Positions 1 through 13,800 are shown, numbered from the stretch's first letter. The stretch is DNA of 64,000 bases from Acanthaster planci (GCF_001949145.1 NW_019091362.1:1822714-1886713); one strand, 5' to 3'. Program-made: numbers and translations. Notes: generated by a model not told the origin, from the letters alone.

Positions 1-66
1 GCCACAGTCAAAGACGACCACAACCCCAAGAGAGCCAACTCTGTTGTCTGTGAAGACTATGTGTAA
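1..66 (+). CDS. Possible 3' end of a plus-strand gene, partial
   Basis: Read from base 1 the plus strand is open for 21 codons (ATVKDDHNPKRANSVVCEDY then V) and stops with TAA at 64-66. It is followed at once by T-rich and A-rich sequence and an ATTAAA at 96-101, as expected of a 3' UTR. The composition is more protein-like than the AT-rich DNA that follows. It is too short to identify, and chance openness over 66 bases is quite possible. If real, the gene is convergent with the HYR gene. Confidence 0.3.
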   Translation, partial: ATVKDDHNPKRANSVVCEDYV

Positions 67-92
67 TTGTTTTTTTTTTTATAAAAAATGTA

Positions 93-101
93 TTTATTAA
101 A
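93..101. promoter_or_regulatory. Possible polyadenylation signals on both strands
   Basis: TTTATTAAA reads as AATAAA on the minus strand (98-93) and as ATTAAA on the plus strand (96-101). It could serve the end of the HYR gene, the putative plus-strand gene, or neither. Such hexamers are frequent by chance in AT-rich DNA. Confidence 0.25.
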
Positions 102-1631
102 AAAAAAAGAACAAATTACAGATTTTTTCACTGCAATGAATCCCTTGATAACTGTCCATGCATTGCAATACACTTGAATGTGTAAGTGATTTGATTCTTT
201 CCATTTCTGAAGACATAAAAGCTGATCAGACACATTCAGAATATTCCGTTTTAATTATCTCATTCCAAAAAAAAGAAGAAAACAATAACCAAAAGGTCTA
301 CCAATACAAGTAAAATGTGCTTCATGACAAACAGACCAATGTAGAGGTAATGTGCACCCGTACTTGGTGAATGCACAAGCACTGTGATTGGTCCAATGTA
401 ATTATGCACTTTGCGTTTATGGCAGAGGCCAAAAGATAAAGTGAACCTAAAGCACCTCTAATATGGGCATCTGAATTTGATTTGGTGATTGAAATCAATT
501 TTTTTTGGATTAAACCGTCAGTCTTACATAAGTACAAATAATATTGGATGGCTTGAAACCCTGCGAGTGGCCACGCCCACAAAATTACATGGAGTAGCCA
601 CACGGATAAAAAAAATCCAGGTCATTTTCGGGTCATGTCTGTAGCTCAGTGCACCAATGATAAACCTGTCCGACTGTTTATGGTTGCTAACACACCCATG
701 AGCTCCACTCTTTATCTACAATTTATTTGCTGCTGTGAAAGCACAGTTATACTAGTCACAACCCAAACAGCCGTGACCTGTTGGCACATGTCTCTCAACA
801 AAGAGATCCACTTACTGCTGGAGGGGGGGGCATATGGCACCCCTGGGAATACTGGTCTTTCAACAGGCCATAATCTGCAGTGGTAATAGTCTTGAAGCAC
901 ATTAGTTGCGTGAGGATTACAAAAATTTTGAGTTTAATTCAACAAAAAGTAAAAAAGTTATTCAAAACACTGGGATGCATTTGCTGTCCGGTGCCGTTGA
1001 CCTGAGGGTGAATTTACAGGGAATTTACACATATACAGTTGAAATTAGATCACGGGTCCCCCACAAAGAGCTGGGTATGACGAGCACAGGGTCCTATTTC
1101 CTGGGCCCAAAGGCCAACTTTTTATGGCACACATCTTCCCAAAATGTAAAACAAGAAAAATAACTTGAGGTGTTTCCATTCAACCAAACTTAAAGAAATG
1201 CTTTCAGTTCCCCTGGATTCACTTTTGCAGTTGCTGTTTACTGTCTTGCCACATGATGCCGCTACAACTGGTCAGAAATCTCCAGTGCAGTGCCCAACTG
1301 GGGAATATACTGTGGACGTTAAGTGAGGGTGGCACGTGGCCAGTTCAAGCAATGCAAAATTGAGGTACCGGCCTGTATCAGTGAACGACACAAGACCATT
1401 TTTAGCCGACCAGGAAAAAGAACCAGCTAGAGGTGTGTTACAACAGAGTTCACCGCACCGGAACAAAACTGGACTCAGTGTCGACTGGTAGAATATTGTT
1501 AGAGATCAATATATGCAATACATGTATAATCTCTTATCCCCCTCAAAGCCATGCAATATTTTATAATTATCCTTCACTCCTATTTTACGCCTGTGAATGC
1601 AAGCAGCGTGTTGTGCCCTCCAAACACTAAC
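102..1631. other. Non-coding or unresolved 3' region of the HYR gene
   Basis: No HYR, EGF or other recognisable domain occurs on either strand. Short open frames exist, for example minus 1272-1466 and 712-900, but neither resembles a known module. Another AATAAA lies on the minus strand at 727-722. A short terminal exon could hide here. Confidence 0.5.
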
Positions 1632-1874
1632 CTTTGACGACCACAGAGAAGGTGCACTCGTTGGTGTTCCCTGCACCATCTGTGGCAGTACAAGTCACCT
1701 CCGTGGAACCGATTGTAAAGTCCGAGCCGGACTTAGGATCACAGTCCACAATTGGAGGTTCATCACTGTTGTCCGTTACATCTGGTGAATCATACTCCAC
1801 TGCAGTTTTTGTCGAGCCTTGGTCGGCTGACTCGGGCGGGGGAGGATGGCAAGTGATTGTTGGCCCCTCATTAT
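1632..1874 (-). CDS. Exon 38: HYR domain 29, last recognised exon
   Basis: 81 codons: [54 protein letters not shown], ending FSVVVK. The Pro after the first Cys is His, as HYR9 has Gln. It ends in phase 1 at donor GTTAGT, so at least one more exon must follow towards or beyond base 1. Confidence 0.94.
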
Positions 1875-4800
1875 CTAAGAAGTACCGAAAATCGTTCATC
1901 ATTGAGTTACAATGCAATGAAGAGCTGAAAAGTTTCTGGGATCAAGAACTACACCAACTTTTGATGGCACTAAGTTCCAAGCCAAATATAACAACTGCAC
2001 CTCACAATTCTAATACTTTCAGTGCTGAATAAATACAATTTAAATGAATCTCTCAAATACATGCTTTAGTGAACCACTTTTCAAGTTTATGGGGTGTCAG
2101 GTATTTGCTATTAAAGTGTAGTTGTGGTTTCTTCTTAAATGTAGGGAAGCCTGTTTACATCGCTATTTGGCTGAATGCACTTAAAAGTGCACTCTTTGAA
2201 ATAAATATCATCCATACTTTTCCCTGGTCAACTGAGGGCGCTGTCGCTGTGATGTCATCTGAGGAAGACAAAGTTCTGTGTGTAGGTTTTTCTATTTAAA
2301 TTTTGAACCATAAATTTACCAACTGCCAATATATCCAAGAAAGGCTACTTGCTTGCTTATTGACAATGAATCGTCAAAAATGAGAAAATTTCATCCAGCA
2401 ATTTATAGAAATACAGTTCTTTGTCAGCGAACACATGTGGGATTGGAGGCTTTCGTCCAGTTTTGCTCATGAGTTGAAAGTACTCATCTGCACAAGAACT
2501 AAAATGACAGACAACCACCCTTTGAAAGACAGAAATTAAAAGGGAGATTCACTTTATGATTTTGAATAAAAAATTCCATTTCAGCTGCCCTTGATGGTTT
2601 TGACATTAGAAAGGGACAAGTCAACTGCAGCAGAACGTTTGGATAATGCCCTTGGATCTTTACATACCTTCCACTGTGATGGTTAAGGAGCAATCTCCCA
2701 CGTTGCCGGCATCATCGGTGGCAGTGCACAACACTGGGGTCTCTCCGATGTCAAACTGATCTCCTGAACTGGGCTCGCAATTGACGTCTGGCTCGGAGTC
2801 TGTGTTGTCGCGCACTTTGGGCAGCAAAAATTCAACTGTGGCATAAGACTGCCCCTCGTCTACCGGTTCAGTCATGACAATCGGACACTCCAATTCTGGG
2901 GCCTCCTTATCTGAAGCACAAAGTCGACAATAGGAAATGAGAGATAGTAGATTGTTGACAACACCACATTCAGTAATAAATAAAAAAAAAAGAATAAAAA
3001 CTGAAGAGCGGGATGTAATTATACTGACAATATAATTTCAATATAATTTCAATATAATTCCAATGATTTTAATATTGGCACCCATTAGATGCTTGTCACC
3101 CCTGAACAAAAATAAAGGACAAATGGGAAGAGCCACCAACATAGCGCTGGAAGATTAGTTTGTAGAGCACCTGTACGATATTCTGGAGGTCGGAAATTCA
3201 AATCCCGCTCCAGTCAATTTCTTTGTTCATCCTTATAATGACAAAAATCGTTGGATTTCTCCATGGTCGTTGATGTTATGTTGTTTTTAGGCCACATTGC
3301 ACAAGTTCAAACAATGCAAGGCAACTGAGCATTAACACACTCTTTGTAAACTACTGTACACTCTGAATTGGGCTGACTTAATAAATGGTCCAACAGGATC
3401 AACGTGTACTGGTGAGACAGCAGTGATCTTTCATGCACACAACGTAACTCTTCAATCCAATCGTGCATGCCGCCCATGCACCCCAATGGTCGGTTTGCAT
3501 CTCCTCCAGCTAGACCTATCGTTCTCCCCCCCCCCGACAGACCCAGCATCAGACCTGGCAATAGATTTTATAATAGTCTCATCCCATATTTGACCAGATG
3601 AAGCAGTCAAAGTTTGATCTTTCTTTGGCCGCAGCCTGTATAAAGACACGATTTATAAATTGATATCACTACGCATATAAATTTAATATAATTTGCATAA
3701 TATGTCAACTTCCTTTTTTTGTATATTTTATTCTTAGGTGCAATTGTCTTGTCTTCTATTTATGGCCCCTTTTGATACTTCATAGTCATTTTGTATGTGT
3801 CTTGTGCAATCTGTACTTTTAACATATTCAATTTTTATCTGTTATGTAACCACTTCATAATTCAACCTTCGAGGTGCAAATAAACCAGAATAATAATAAT
3901 TATAAATATCAGACGACTTTTTATGGGTGTTTTAAAACAAGGTTCCTTAAGAATTTCTTTACATTCTCATCTGAAGTTAACAGAAGATCCTGAAATTTCC
4001 AGAACAGACTTGAACTGTTACGTTGGGGACAACATCCATTAATTTAAGAAAGAACTTTTGGAATTCATATGGGGACTAGTTCTGGACTTCCTTGGCATAT
4101 TTATCACATCCAGCAATAAAGCAGCACTGGACTATTTGTACATGCCAGTTACTCCCTCAGAACCTCTGCCATGTTTTCCTGTTACTTCAAAGCAACAGCA
4201 TTTCAGAAAAAAGTTTGCAGCACATACAGGCTCGTCAAAATTGTGACATATACAAACACAAATTACGCATGTAAAAGAAGAGTTACTTTACATGACCAAC
4301 ATCACCAAGGGAAAGATTTGAGTGAACAAATTACGCATGTAAAAGAAGAGTTATTTTACATGACCAACATCACCAGGGGTAAGATTTGAGTGAACAAATT
4401 ACGCAGGTAAAAGAAGAGTTACTTTACATGACCAACATCACCAGGGGTAAGATTTGAGTGAACAAATTTCGCAGGTAAAAGAAGAGTTATTTTACATGAC
4501 CAACATCACCAGGGGTGAGATTTGAGTGTACAGGAAAACTAAGGAAAGCTGTCTTCTTAAGTGCATCTCTCGATCCTTCATTTCAACAAAACATTGTGCA
4601 CATGTACCCACAGTATTCTTGCTCTTTTGTTTTTTGACTAACTTCAAATAATATCCATTTTCCTTTTTCACTGACTGTTTTCTACCTGACTTGAGCCACA
4701 AAAGTCTCCTCTGATTTTTTTCTTAAAGCTGTAACCAAGTGGCAGATCTCCACCTCAATCGATGACTTTAACAGCAATAATTTTGATCAAATGAACCACA

Positions 4801-7800
4801 CAGGGCCAAAAAAAAAAAAAAGTACCTCGGAAGTTTTTTGGCTCAGGTACACAACTAGAAGCTATTTGAGGACTTGTCCTTACATTTTAATACCCTACCC
4901 CCCACCATGAGCTGTATTCCATTGCATTCCAGCAGGAGTAACAACATAAGAGGGCGAGTTCTATCCAAATCTGAACTTATTCAAGTCCTGCATTAACTTT
5001 TATGCAAAATTCAGAAATGAACAGTTTTGGCAAAATCAAATAGAAAAATCCATATATCCATAGTTTTCCAAAAATTTCCGGGAAAAAAAAACAGACAAAG
5101 CATCACTGTGAAAATCCGGAGCAATGCCTCAAACTTAGTGTATTACGACCCGTAAACCGAACCGACGAACCAAACCAAACCCAACCCAACCCATCAATCA
5201 ATCAATCAATGTTTTTTTTTCATACCCTCAACTTCAATTGTGAATGTGCACTCCTTTTCGTTCTCCGAAGAGTCGATGGCGGTGCAGGTAACATTTGTCT
5301 TTCCCAACGAAAACTCTGATCCGGGCCCCATGACACATGTGACGCTGGGATTGGCATCAACATTGTCAGTGGCAGACGGGATGCCATAGGGGACGGTCGC
5401 AAATGACTTGCCAGGGTCCGTGGGCCTCAGCATATTCTTTGGGCAGGTCAGCTTCGGTTCCTCCTCATCTTGAGTATCAAAATAGAAAGACGAGTTACTT
5501 CTCATCTTGGAGCTGAATCTTTATGTCTTTGAAGATGCTAAACAACATCACTTTATCCACCTTCATAACAGTGCAATAACAGCATGATGAACAAAATGAA
5601 AACCAAGGTCATCTTGCTTGTGTTGGTTTGCAAAGGTGTCTTGATTTTGAAAAGTATCACCGGACAACTCTGGTTACATCACATGCCACAAAGACTACCC
5701 GAGGCCAATTATGAAGACTGCCAAGAATAAACAAGTCAGTCAGCATTGACATATGTTTCGCTCGGCAAAAGCATCTCAAAAATCTAACTAAAATGTCATG
5801 TGATGCATACTCTATCATGCCAGTAAACTTCGGCTCAGCAAGTGACATATTAGAAATCTTTTAATCAAAAAGGAATTTTTAAATTTAAAAAAAAAAGAGA
5901 AAAATTCACACCTTCGACGACAACATCAAAGCTGCATGGCTTCTTGTTGCCAGCATCGTCTAAGGCTGTGCATCTGACTGTGGTGGTACCAATCGCAAAC
6001 TCTGTATTTGTGTCTTTGGAGCATGTCACTTCGGGATCAGGATCAGCATTATCAGATGCCGTTACTTCACCATAGTCCACAGTAGCAGTCGGCTTGCCAG
6101 TATCGGTTTTAAACGGAGGCATTGGCAATGGGCAAGTAATGTCAGGCTTTTCAATATCTGTGAGAGAAATACCCACCACAAGTTTGCATCAATGTTACAC
6201 AAACAACATTCCCTCTATATATAAGATAGCAATCACTTTGAAATTTAAGATTTAACTCTAAAAGAGCTGGGGGAGATTTCTCCAATTTTTCTGATAGCGC
6301 ATTTTTCACGAGCTTATCCTTGAGAAGTTTTTGCAATAACTCTTTGATCCCATTTGACACAAATTTTGTAATATTCTTGTGCAGGGCCCATTTTCCTAGA
6401 CAGGAGAGCCAAAATCATAAACTTTCTGAAGCTGTGCTGGATGCATGTAGGCTGGTGCACATGTAACCTTCAACTTCGAATAACCCTAATAACAAAACAG
6501 CATGTTGGATTGAGTTGGAATTCCACTTTTGATGAGGAGTGTCTTTTCCATTCATAGTAAGTTTTAAAAATTGGGCATGAGATGGTGGAGTTCGTAAGGG
6601 GAGGTTGATCTCTCTGGCTGTGAGATTGCCCAACATAGCACTTTCAGGGTTATCAACTATACCAAAAATAAGGCTCGATCAATCTTCACACAAATTTGAC
6701 TGCAAAGTGAATTCAATGTCACGGAAAGCAGAAAACTGTTTGCCAGTGTAACAGTCAAGCAACTTGGCCTCAAAAGGCATTATTGCCCTCCAGCTTGGTA
6801 ATGGGCAACATCCTTTACTGTCCATCTGCACCACTTGTTTGTTAACACTCCCATTTGGCAAACTACCGAAACCTCCAAAACTGTTCATCTCTGCTGTTAC
6901 CCACAACGAGCCGCAAATAACCCCCAAAATACTCCACTTTCTGAAGTACTCCTCATTAACAATGTAAGGGACTAATCACTGATACTTTGTATTTTAAAGA
7001 TTGTGTTGACTTGCAAATCTTTCCAGCTGTGAGGTAGGGAGGACACTCTTCAAAGTATCCTTGCAAAGTAGTTCTCAACCCAAGTACAGTGTCTACAAGT
7101 TACAGCTGGGAAAACTGTCGAACAGATGTGCTACTGCAAACAAAAGGACAGGGCAAATGTAGTATGCCCCCTTAGCTTTTACGAGCGGGCATCGACAATT
7201 CGGTTGTCCATACCGACGACTTCGACGCGGAAGGAACAGTTGGCACTGTTGTCGGACCTGTCCGTGAGTGTGCAGAGGACTATGTTCCCTCCAATGCCGA
7301 ATTCTGAACCTGAAGCTTGGTCACAAGACAGTTTTGGCTCGGGGTCCTCGTTGTCACGTTTGACTAGTATGTTGTAGTCCACAATGGCGTATGCTTTCCC
7401 TATATCAGTAGGCAAACCTTCCATGTCATCTGGGCATTTGATCTTTGGGGGTTCCTCATCTGAAGGGAAAATGAAAATGAAGCCACTCCGATTGACAGTT
7501 TTATTCTTCGTCTCTTAAACTTGAAATTTCAATTAATATTGAATACACTGTGAAAGTTTTTTGAAAAATCACGTCTCAAGATATTTTACAAGTATGGTAC
7601 AATACTGCAATTAGCAATATGAAAAAATCTTACAATTTTCAAGTTACAAAATAGTAAATACAGATTTGTTTTGGTTAATAATCGACCACCTTTCCACAAA
7701 AAATCCCTCAACTGACAATGTCAATTTCGACCTAGAGCAGCCTTGAACTCCATTTCCTACTTCAATTTCATTCCTCATTCTGATCAATTTGTCAAAGTTG

Positions 7801-10800
7801 GTGTCGATTTGAGTAAGTGAGAAAAAACCGTCTGTTGCAATTCAATATTGGAAGGTGGTCTTTTTTCCAATGGTTAGTTCTGTTTTTTTTCCAAATTGCT
7901 GTGACAATAGACTCACAATATAATGATGCCACGTTTTTTTTACAGGAGAGCTTTCTGAATGAACCATAATAGATCGCACCCCAGCTGAATTTGATAGGAA
8001 AGCGCATGTACAAACTGAGTGTTATGTCACTCTGTTTAGCCCCTTGACGACAGGAACTTTTTTCAAAAAGCCGACTCTGAGAATTCCAGCCTCATTTGGC
8101 CACGAAGGCCACCTGCCAAACCGCAAATTCTCGGTTTGTGGCCCTGCGTGCTCTGCACGATTTGAATTACACAGTGAAAAGGCTGATTGTTCGGTGGCAT
8201 GCTGCTCTACTCACGCTTCCACATTCCCGTTGCCTCTTTTCAAAGTGAAGACTATTGTGAAGCTGGTGATTATGATGCAAATTCGGTCTTTTCATTTCTG
8301 GGCTACACACAAAGGCCAATCACCATATATATAAGAGCCAGGGTATTTTTTTGAACAGAATGGTGACAGGAACAAAATGAAGGCTCAAAGCAAGAAGAGA
8401 ATTATACTCTCTAAGAAACAAAATACGCTCATATCTCAAAATGCCACATTGTGCATGAAGTAATACGCTTCCTGTTCCGTCTACACCCATGTGCAAGTTT
8501 ATCTTCATGCAGACGTACCCTTGACATTGATGGGAAACGAGCATGAGTCTTTGTTGCCATACTTGTCAGTGGCAGTGCATGTGACCGTGTTCTTGCCCGC
8601 CCCAAATTGGGAGCCTGGTCCTTCTTTGCAGTCTACCTGCGGGCTGGCGTCTGCGTTATCGGTTGCCTGTGGCGGAGTATACGGTACTGTGGCATATGCT
8701 TGGTCGGTATCAGTGGTTCTATCCATGGCATCGGGGCACGTCACTTTGGGCGTTTCTTTGTCTGAAAATGGACAGACACACAAATCAAAGCATCATAAAC
8801 TTTCCATCATCAGCTTTCGTTGCCACTGCACAAAACTAAACAAGCTAAAAAAAATTCTGCTCAGCAAGTGACATTTTTAAATATCTCTTAAAAAAAAAAA
8901 GCAATTTTTGAATAATAATAAAAAAACTGCACACCTTCAACAACAACATCAAAGCTGCATGACCTCTTGTTGCCAGCATCGTCTGAGGCTGTGCATCTGA
9001 CTGTGGTGGTACCAATCGCAAACTCTTTATTTGTGTCCTTGGTGCATGTCACTTCGGGATCAGGATCAGCATTGTCAGATGCCGTCACTTCACCATAGTC
9101 CACAGTAGCAGTCGCCTTGCCAGTATCAGTTTTAAACGGAGGCATTGGCAATGGGCACGTAATGTCAGGCTTTTCAATATCTGTGAGAGAAATACCCACC
9201 ACAAGTTTGCATCAATGTTAACCACTTCATGCCGGGGCATTTTTCAATGTTGATGATGCTGAGCCGCCGTGACTATCATTTTTTCCGTTTTCAAAATCCT
9301 TCAAAAATTCATCATTTCATTTAACAGTCATTTATAGCCACACGAAGTAGTCTCTTGGCACTACTCTAAGTNNNNNNNNNNNNNNNNNNNNNNNNNNNNN
9401 NNNNNNNNNNNNNNNNNNNNNNNNNNNNNNNNNNNNNNNNNNNNNNNNNNNNNNNNNNNNNNNNNNNNNNNNNNNNNNNNNNNNNNNNNNNNNNNNNNNN
9501 NNNNNNNNNNNNNNNNNNNNNNNNNNNNNNNNNNNNNNNNNNNNNNNNNNNNNNNNNNNNNNNNNNNNNNNNNNNNNNNNNNNNNNNNNNNNNNNNNNNN
9601 NNNNNNNNNNNNNNNNNNNNNNNNNNNNNNNNNNNNNNNNNNNNNNNNNNNNNNNNNNNNNNNNNNNNNNNNNNNNNNNNNNNNNNNNNNNNNNNNNNNN
9701 NNNNNNNNNNNNNNNNNNNNNNNNNNNAATCATACGTCTCCGATTCCGGAGTTCCTGGCAGGAAGTGGTTAAACAAACGTCATTCCATCTATATATAAGA
9801 TAGCAATCACTTTGAAATTTAAGATTCATTTCTCCAATTTTTCTGGCAGTGCTTTTTATTTTACGAGTCTAGCCTTAAGAAGTTTTTGCAACAAAATTTC
9901 TGGGCACAATGGTGACTGGACAAAAAATGGAGGCTCACCTTCGACTGTAATATTGAATGGGCATGTGTGTGTATTGCCTGCAGAGTCCATGGCTGTACAT
10001 GAGACTGTATGTACTCCGACACTGAGTGGTGTGTTTACTGCTGGGGTACAAGTTACATCGACCACACCTTCTACACTATCAATTGCTCTTGGTACTGTGT
10101 AGGACGCCTTAGCAGTTGACTGCTTGGTGTCCGTGGGTACCCTCATGGCAATTGGGCAATCAAACATGGGTGCTTCATTGTCTGAAAGTCAAAAAAATAA
10201 AGAAAAAACAATTCATATGGAATCAATGAAACAGTGATCCAAAGATGATGAGATATTCAGAAGTAGATAACGAGGGGAAATTCTCACCACCGACATCAAT
10301 AGTAAAGGAGCACTTTTTAGAGTTGCCAGACTTGTCAGTGGCAGAACAGTGAACCGTCGATTTGCCAATTGGAAATCGGGAGCCCGACTCTTTAACACAG
10401 TTGACCTGGAGATTAGAGTCCACATTGTCGGTGACGTCTGGTACTGTATAGTTGACGGTGGCATAAGACTTGCTCGGATCAACAGTTTCTGTCATGTTAA
10501 CTGGGCATTTGAACTTAGGCTCTTCCTTGTCTAAAATCAAAGAAAAGAAAAAAATAATTCATTAAGAATCATGTAAACACCTGACATAATTACTAGCCAA
10601 CATGGCTCGACGTGACTGAAAACATTTAACATGCATGTACTACAAAATACAGAGAACTGAAAAGTGGATGGCATTGTACCACAAAATCCAAATTTCTCGG
10701 CTGAGAATCTTACATGTAACTTTACCCTCTTCATTTTTAAACGCAAAGACACAAGACAAAAATTGGCATCTTGAGTGTCATTTCAGCAAGATTTGTAACA

Positions 10801-13800
10801 TGTTTCTGACCGTATCACCATCTTTGCCATGGACCCAAAATTTAACAGCTACGGCACACGCCCGAGTCAGGGTACCACACATGGCCAGCATCCGCTGACT
10901 CTTTGGCCCTTGTGTGTGTGTATGAGACCAATGGTTACACTTAATTGTTGAGGGTTATGCCTAAGTGTAAGGACTCTTGTGGACATTGGCCACAACTTCA
11001 GGCCGGACATGATTGTGTAAATTTCAAATTGCAGAGAAAATCATTGTAGGACTTTATGTTCTGATGTGCCTCGTTTCGGTTATTTGACCTAACTGTGCAA
11101 TAAGTTAAACTTCAAGTCTTTTTCCCATCTAAGCGGGCATGTATCTTCAAACACTTTGATGTTATGAAGCAAAACCAACTCCTCACACATAGCTAACTAT
11201 TCCAGTATTAAACTGTCATGCTTCAAATGAACGTGTCGGGCACATAGTCTGTTTTTAATTGGCCATGATACTGCCCCGACAGACCAAAACTATATAACCC
11301 ATAAAGTAAGGAGGAAAACGTCTCTACATTTCACCTTCGACTGTAATGGTGAATGAACATGTCTTGTCGTTTAATGCAGAATCTGAGGCAGAACAGATGA
11401 CATCAGTTTCGCCAACTCCCAATGTTGTGCCCGACTTAGGATTGCAGTCAACATTTACGCTGGAGTCCACGTTATCAGTTGCACTCGCCACAAAGGATAC
11501 CTCAGCAGTGGCTTCGCCCGGCTTAAGGATCTCTATCATTGGATCTGGACAGGAAAGTTCCGGGGGTTCATCATCTGAAAAAAACAGAAAAATAATGAGC
11601 AAAACAATAAAAGCACCTCTTTGTCCATGCACACACTTTCCAGGCTGGTTCATGTTTCCGGGGAACACAAAAGCAAAGTGATATTTAACTCAAACAAAAC
11701 ATTTGCAGCGACATTCAAAACACACGCATTTAATCTCACATCACAAAATTACAATTCTGATCACTGTTGTGCCAAGCACTAACTGGTCTGAAGTCAAATT
11801 TCCCCCAAATTGCTCCAAAGGTGCATTCAACAGTGCAATACCATGCATAGGTATGCATACAGGGCAGCCGTTGAAAATACACATGCAGTAATATATGCGA
11901 GCAGGCACACTGTACTTTTGAATGTGCTCCCGATTTGACACGTCAATTCATTGCAATTCAACACAGGGATACATTCTCGAGGACAGTGGGCACTCATCAA
12001 CGCTGAACTTTTCAATGGACCACGATGGGAAGGTTTGATGCTGAGGAAAAAAAGGGTTTCGTGGGAGCCAGTCCTGTTGCATCAGAGCATCTGGGTGTCT
12101 GAGGTATTTCCAACCTCCCCAGTCAGACAAAATACAGACCCCAAAAAATAAACAAGATTTCTTGTGCACTTCAAAAGGTGTCTTGAAGCCCTCTTGAAGT
12201 CTCTGAATGAGAATATCTTCAACTGAGCTTGAATAAGTCAGTCAAGTGGATGCTAACATGCTGTGGGAGGCAGCAACAGGGATTGGAGCAGGTGCTACAA
12301 ATACCCTCTGGCCATAGCAAGTTCTGGTGCTTGGGCATTGGGAAAAGTATGAAGTGAAAGGGGGTCAGAGGCTGATGAATGGCGTTGAGACTTTTGAAAT
12401 GCTGTGTTCGGTGAGATATAAAAGTGCGCGTCCCTTTCTGACTTTATATTTAAACTGAATATGCTGAAGGCCGGGAAGAAGGGATGATAGCATTCTTTCA
12501 CCACAAAAGATGGCAATCATCCATGGGGGTCTGTTTCACTTCTCCGTACCTGTGACTCTTATGGTGAAGTCGCACGACCCCTCATTGCCGGAACTGTCAC
12601 TGGACTTGCAATTGACGTAGTTCAGTCCCAGTTGGAACTCCGAGCCCGACTCTGGATTGCAAGAAGCGGTGAGGTTCTGGTCCAGGTTGTCCGTGACCGC
12701 TGGTGTGGTGTACCTGACTGTTGCTTCTGCCTTTCCAGTATCCGTGGATTTCTTCATGGGGTCAGGACAAGTGAGGTCCGGCTCCTCATCATCTGAATGG
12801 ATCAAAGTGAACAAGAAAGTGGAGTCAAACCACGGCAACAGAGCAGACACCACAAGACACTTTCAGCTTGTTTGATCACTCCCCCTGTGCTTACTTGGGG
12901 TATAAAGCATGATGGCATTCAATATGACACTCGTGTGACTTTTCACACTGTGTGTGAAAAGTGTGTGAGACTGTGTACTCTTGCATGCAGTGCATGGGCA
13001 ACTCTCCCCAACTGAACAGGCATGAAATAAGCATGACTTATTGAATAAGTTCTACGTATCTCTCTACACTGGAGACAACGGCTACTACAATGAAGAATTG
13101 GCTGTGTCAATAATCTCAAAATTATGAATGGTGTAATAATCTAAGGTGTATTCTGTTACTGCTACAGCTTGTGAACCATTTGGGGGCAGGACCAATGATT
13201 TGATACTTTGCAAAATTAGGCAGGGAGGTAATCAGGGTAGAACAGCACTTGAAAGACTAAGTTGGAATAGTGACGATGTGCCAGACGATTGGGAGCTGGC
13301 CAAAGTCAACCCTATTTGTAACGGTGGCTCTGTTCAAGATTGTAATCAATATCAGCCAATCTCTGTCATTTCTGTTGTTATGAAGGTCTTTGAATGGATT
13401 GTTTATAACCAGCTGTCTGATTTCTTGTTGTTAACAACTGTTTTGTGCAGCAACAGTCTGGTTTTAGACCTTTCCATTCAACGAATACTGCATTGATTGA
13501 CGTTGCAGATTTTTCGTTAAATGCCGCAGGGAAGTTGACTGGAGCTTGTTTTTTCTCGACTCAAGTAAGGCTTTTGACACAGTCAACCACACAATCCTAC
13601 TTAAAGGCTGCATTCTTGTGGTTGGAGTGGAACTCCAACTGGTTCAGCTGTCACCTTTATTTCAGAAATCAAGATATTAAAATTGAAATGTCATGTCTGA
13701 TTCACACATAGTTTAATTTGGTGTTCCTTTGGGTCCATTGCTTTTTATTCATGTTAATGACTTGCCTATGGTGATTGAGCATTCTATAGTTGCCCTTTAT

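Larger units (their letters stand above)
8850..9905. repeat. Segmental duplicate B (HYR23 with flanking intron)
   Basis: It matches 5830-6345 on both sides of the exon. Examples are GCTCAGCAAGTGACAT on the low side, and TCTATATATAAGATAGCAAT, TTTCTCCAATTTTTCTG and AAGTTTTTGCAA on the high side. It is broken by the TTAA-flanked insertion. Confidence 0.85.

Noticed and set aside
322-603. 93-codon minus-strand frame
   Set aside because: No motif and no splice phase link to HYR29; AT-rich chance frame.
1272-1466. Minus-strand frame considered as terminal exon of the HYR gene
   Set aside because: It holds several cysteines but no acceptor in the required phase that I could defend and no known domain.
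1634-2032. Plus-strand open frames opposite HYR exons (also 8491-8871, 24847-25104, 34535-34909 and others)
   Set aside because: They are antisense shadows of HYR exons; their Ser/Val-rich content mirrors the HYR codons.
5220-5402. Second minus-strand frame over HYR27 (likewise over HYR3, HYR5, HYR7, HYR10, HYR21)
   Set aside because: Alternate frame of a real HYR exon with no family motif.
9332-9829. Minus-strand frames of 136-165 codons
   Set aside because: They are open only because they cross the N gap.
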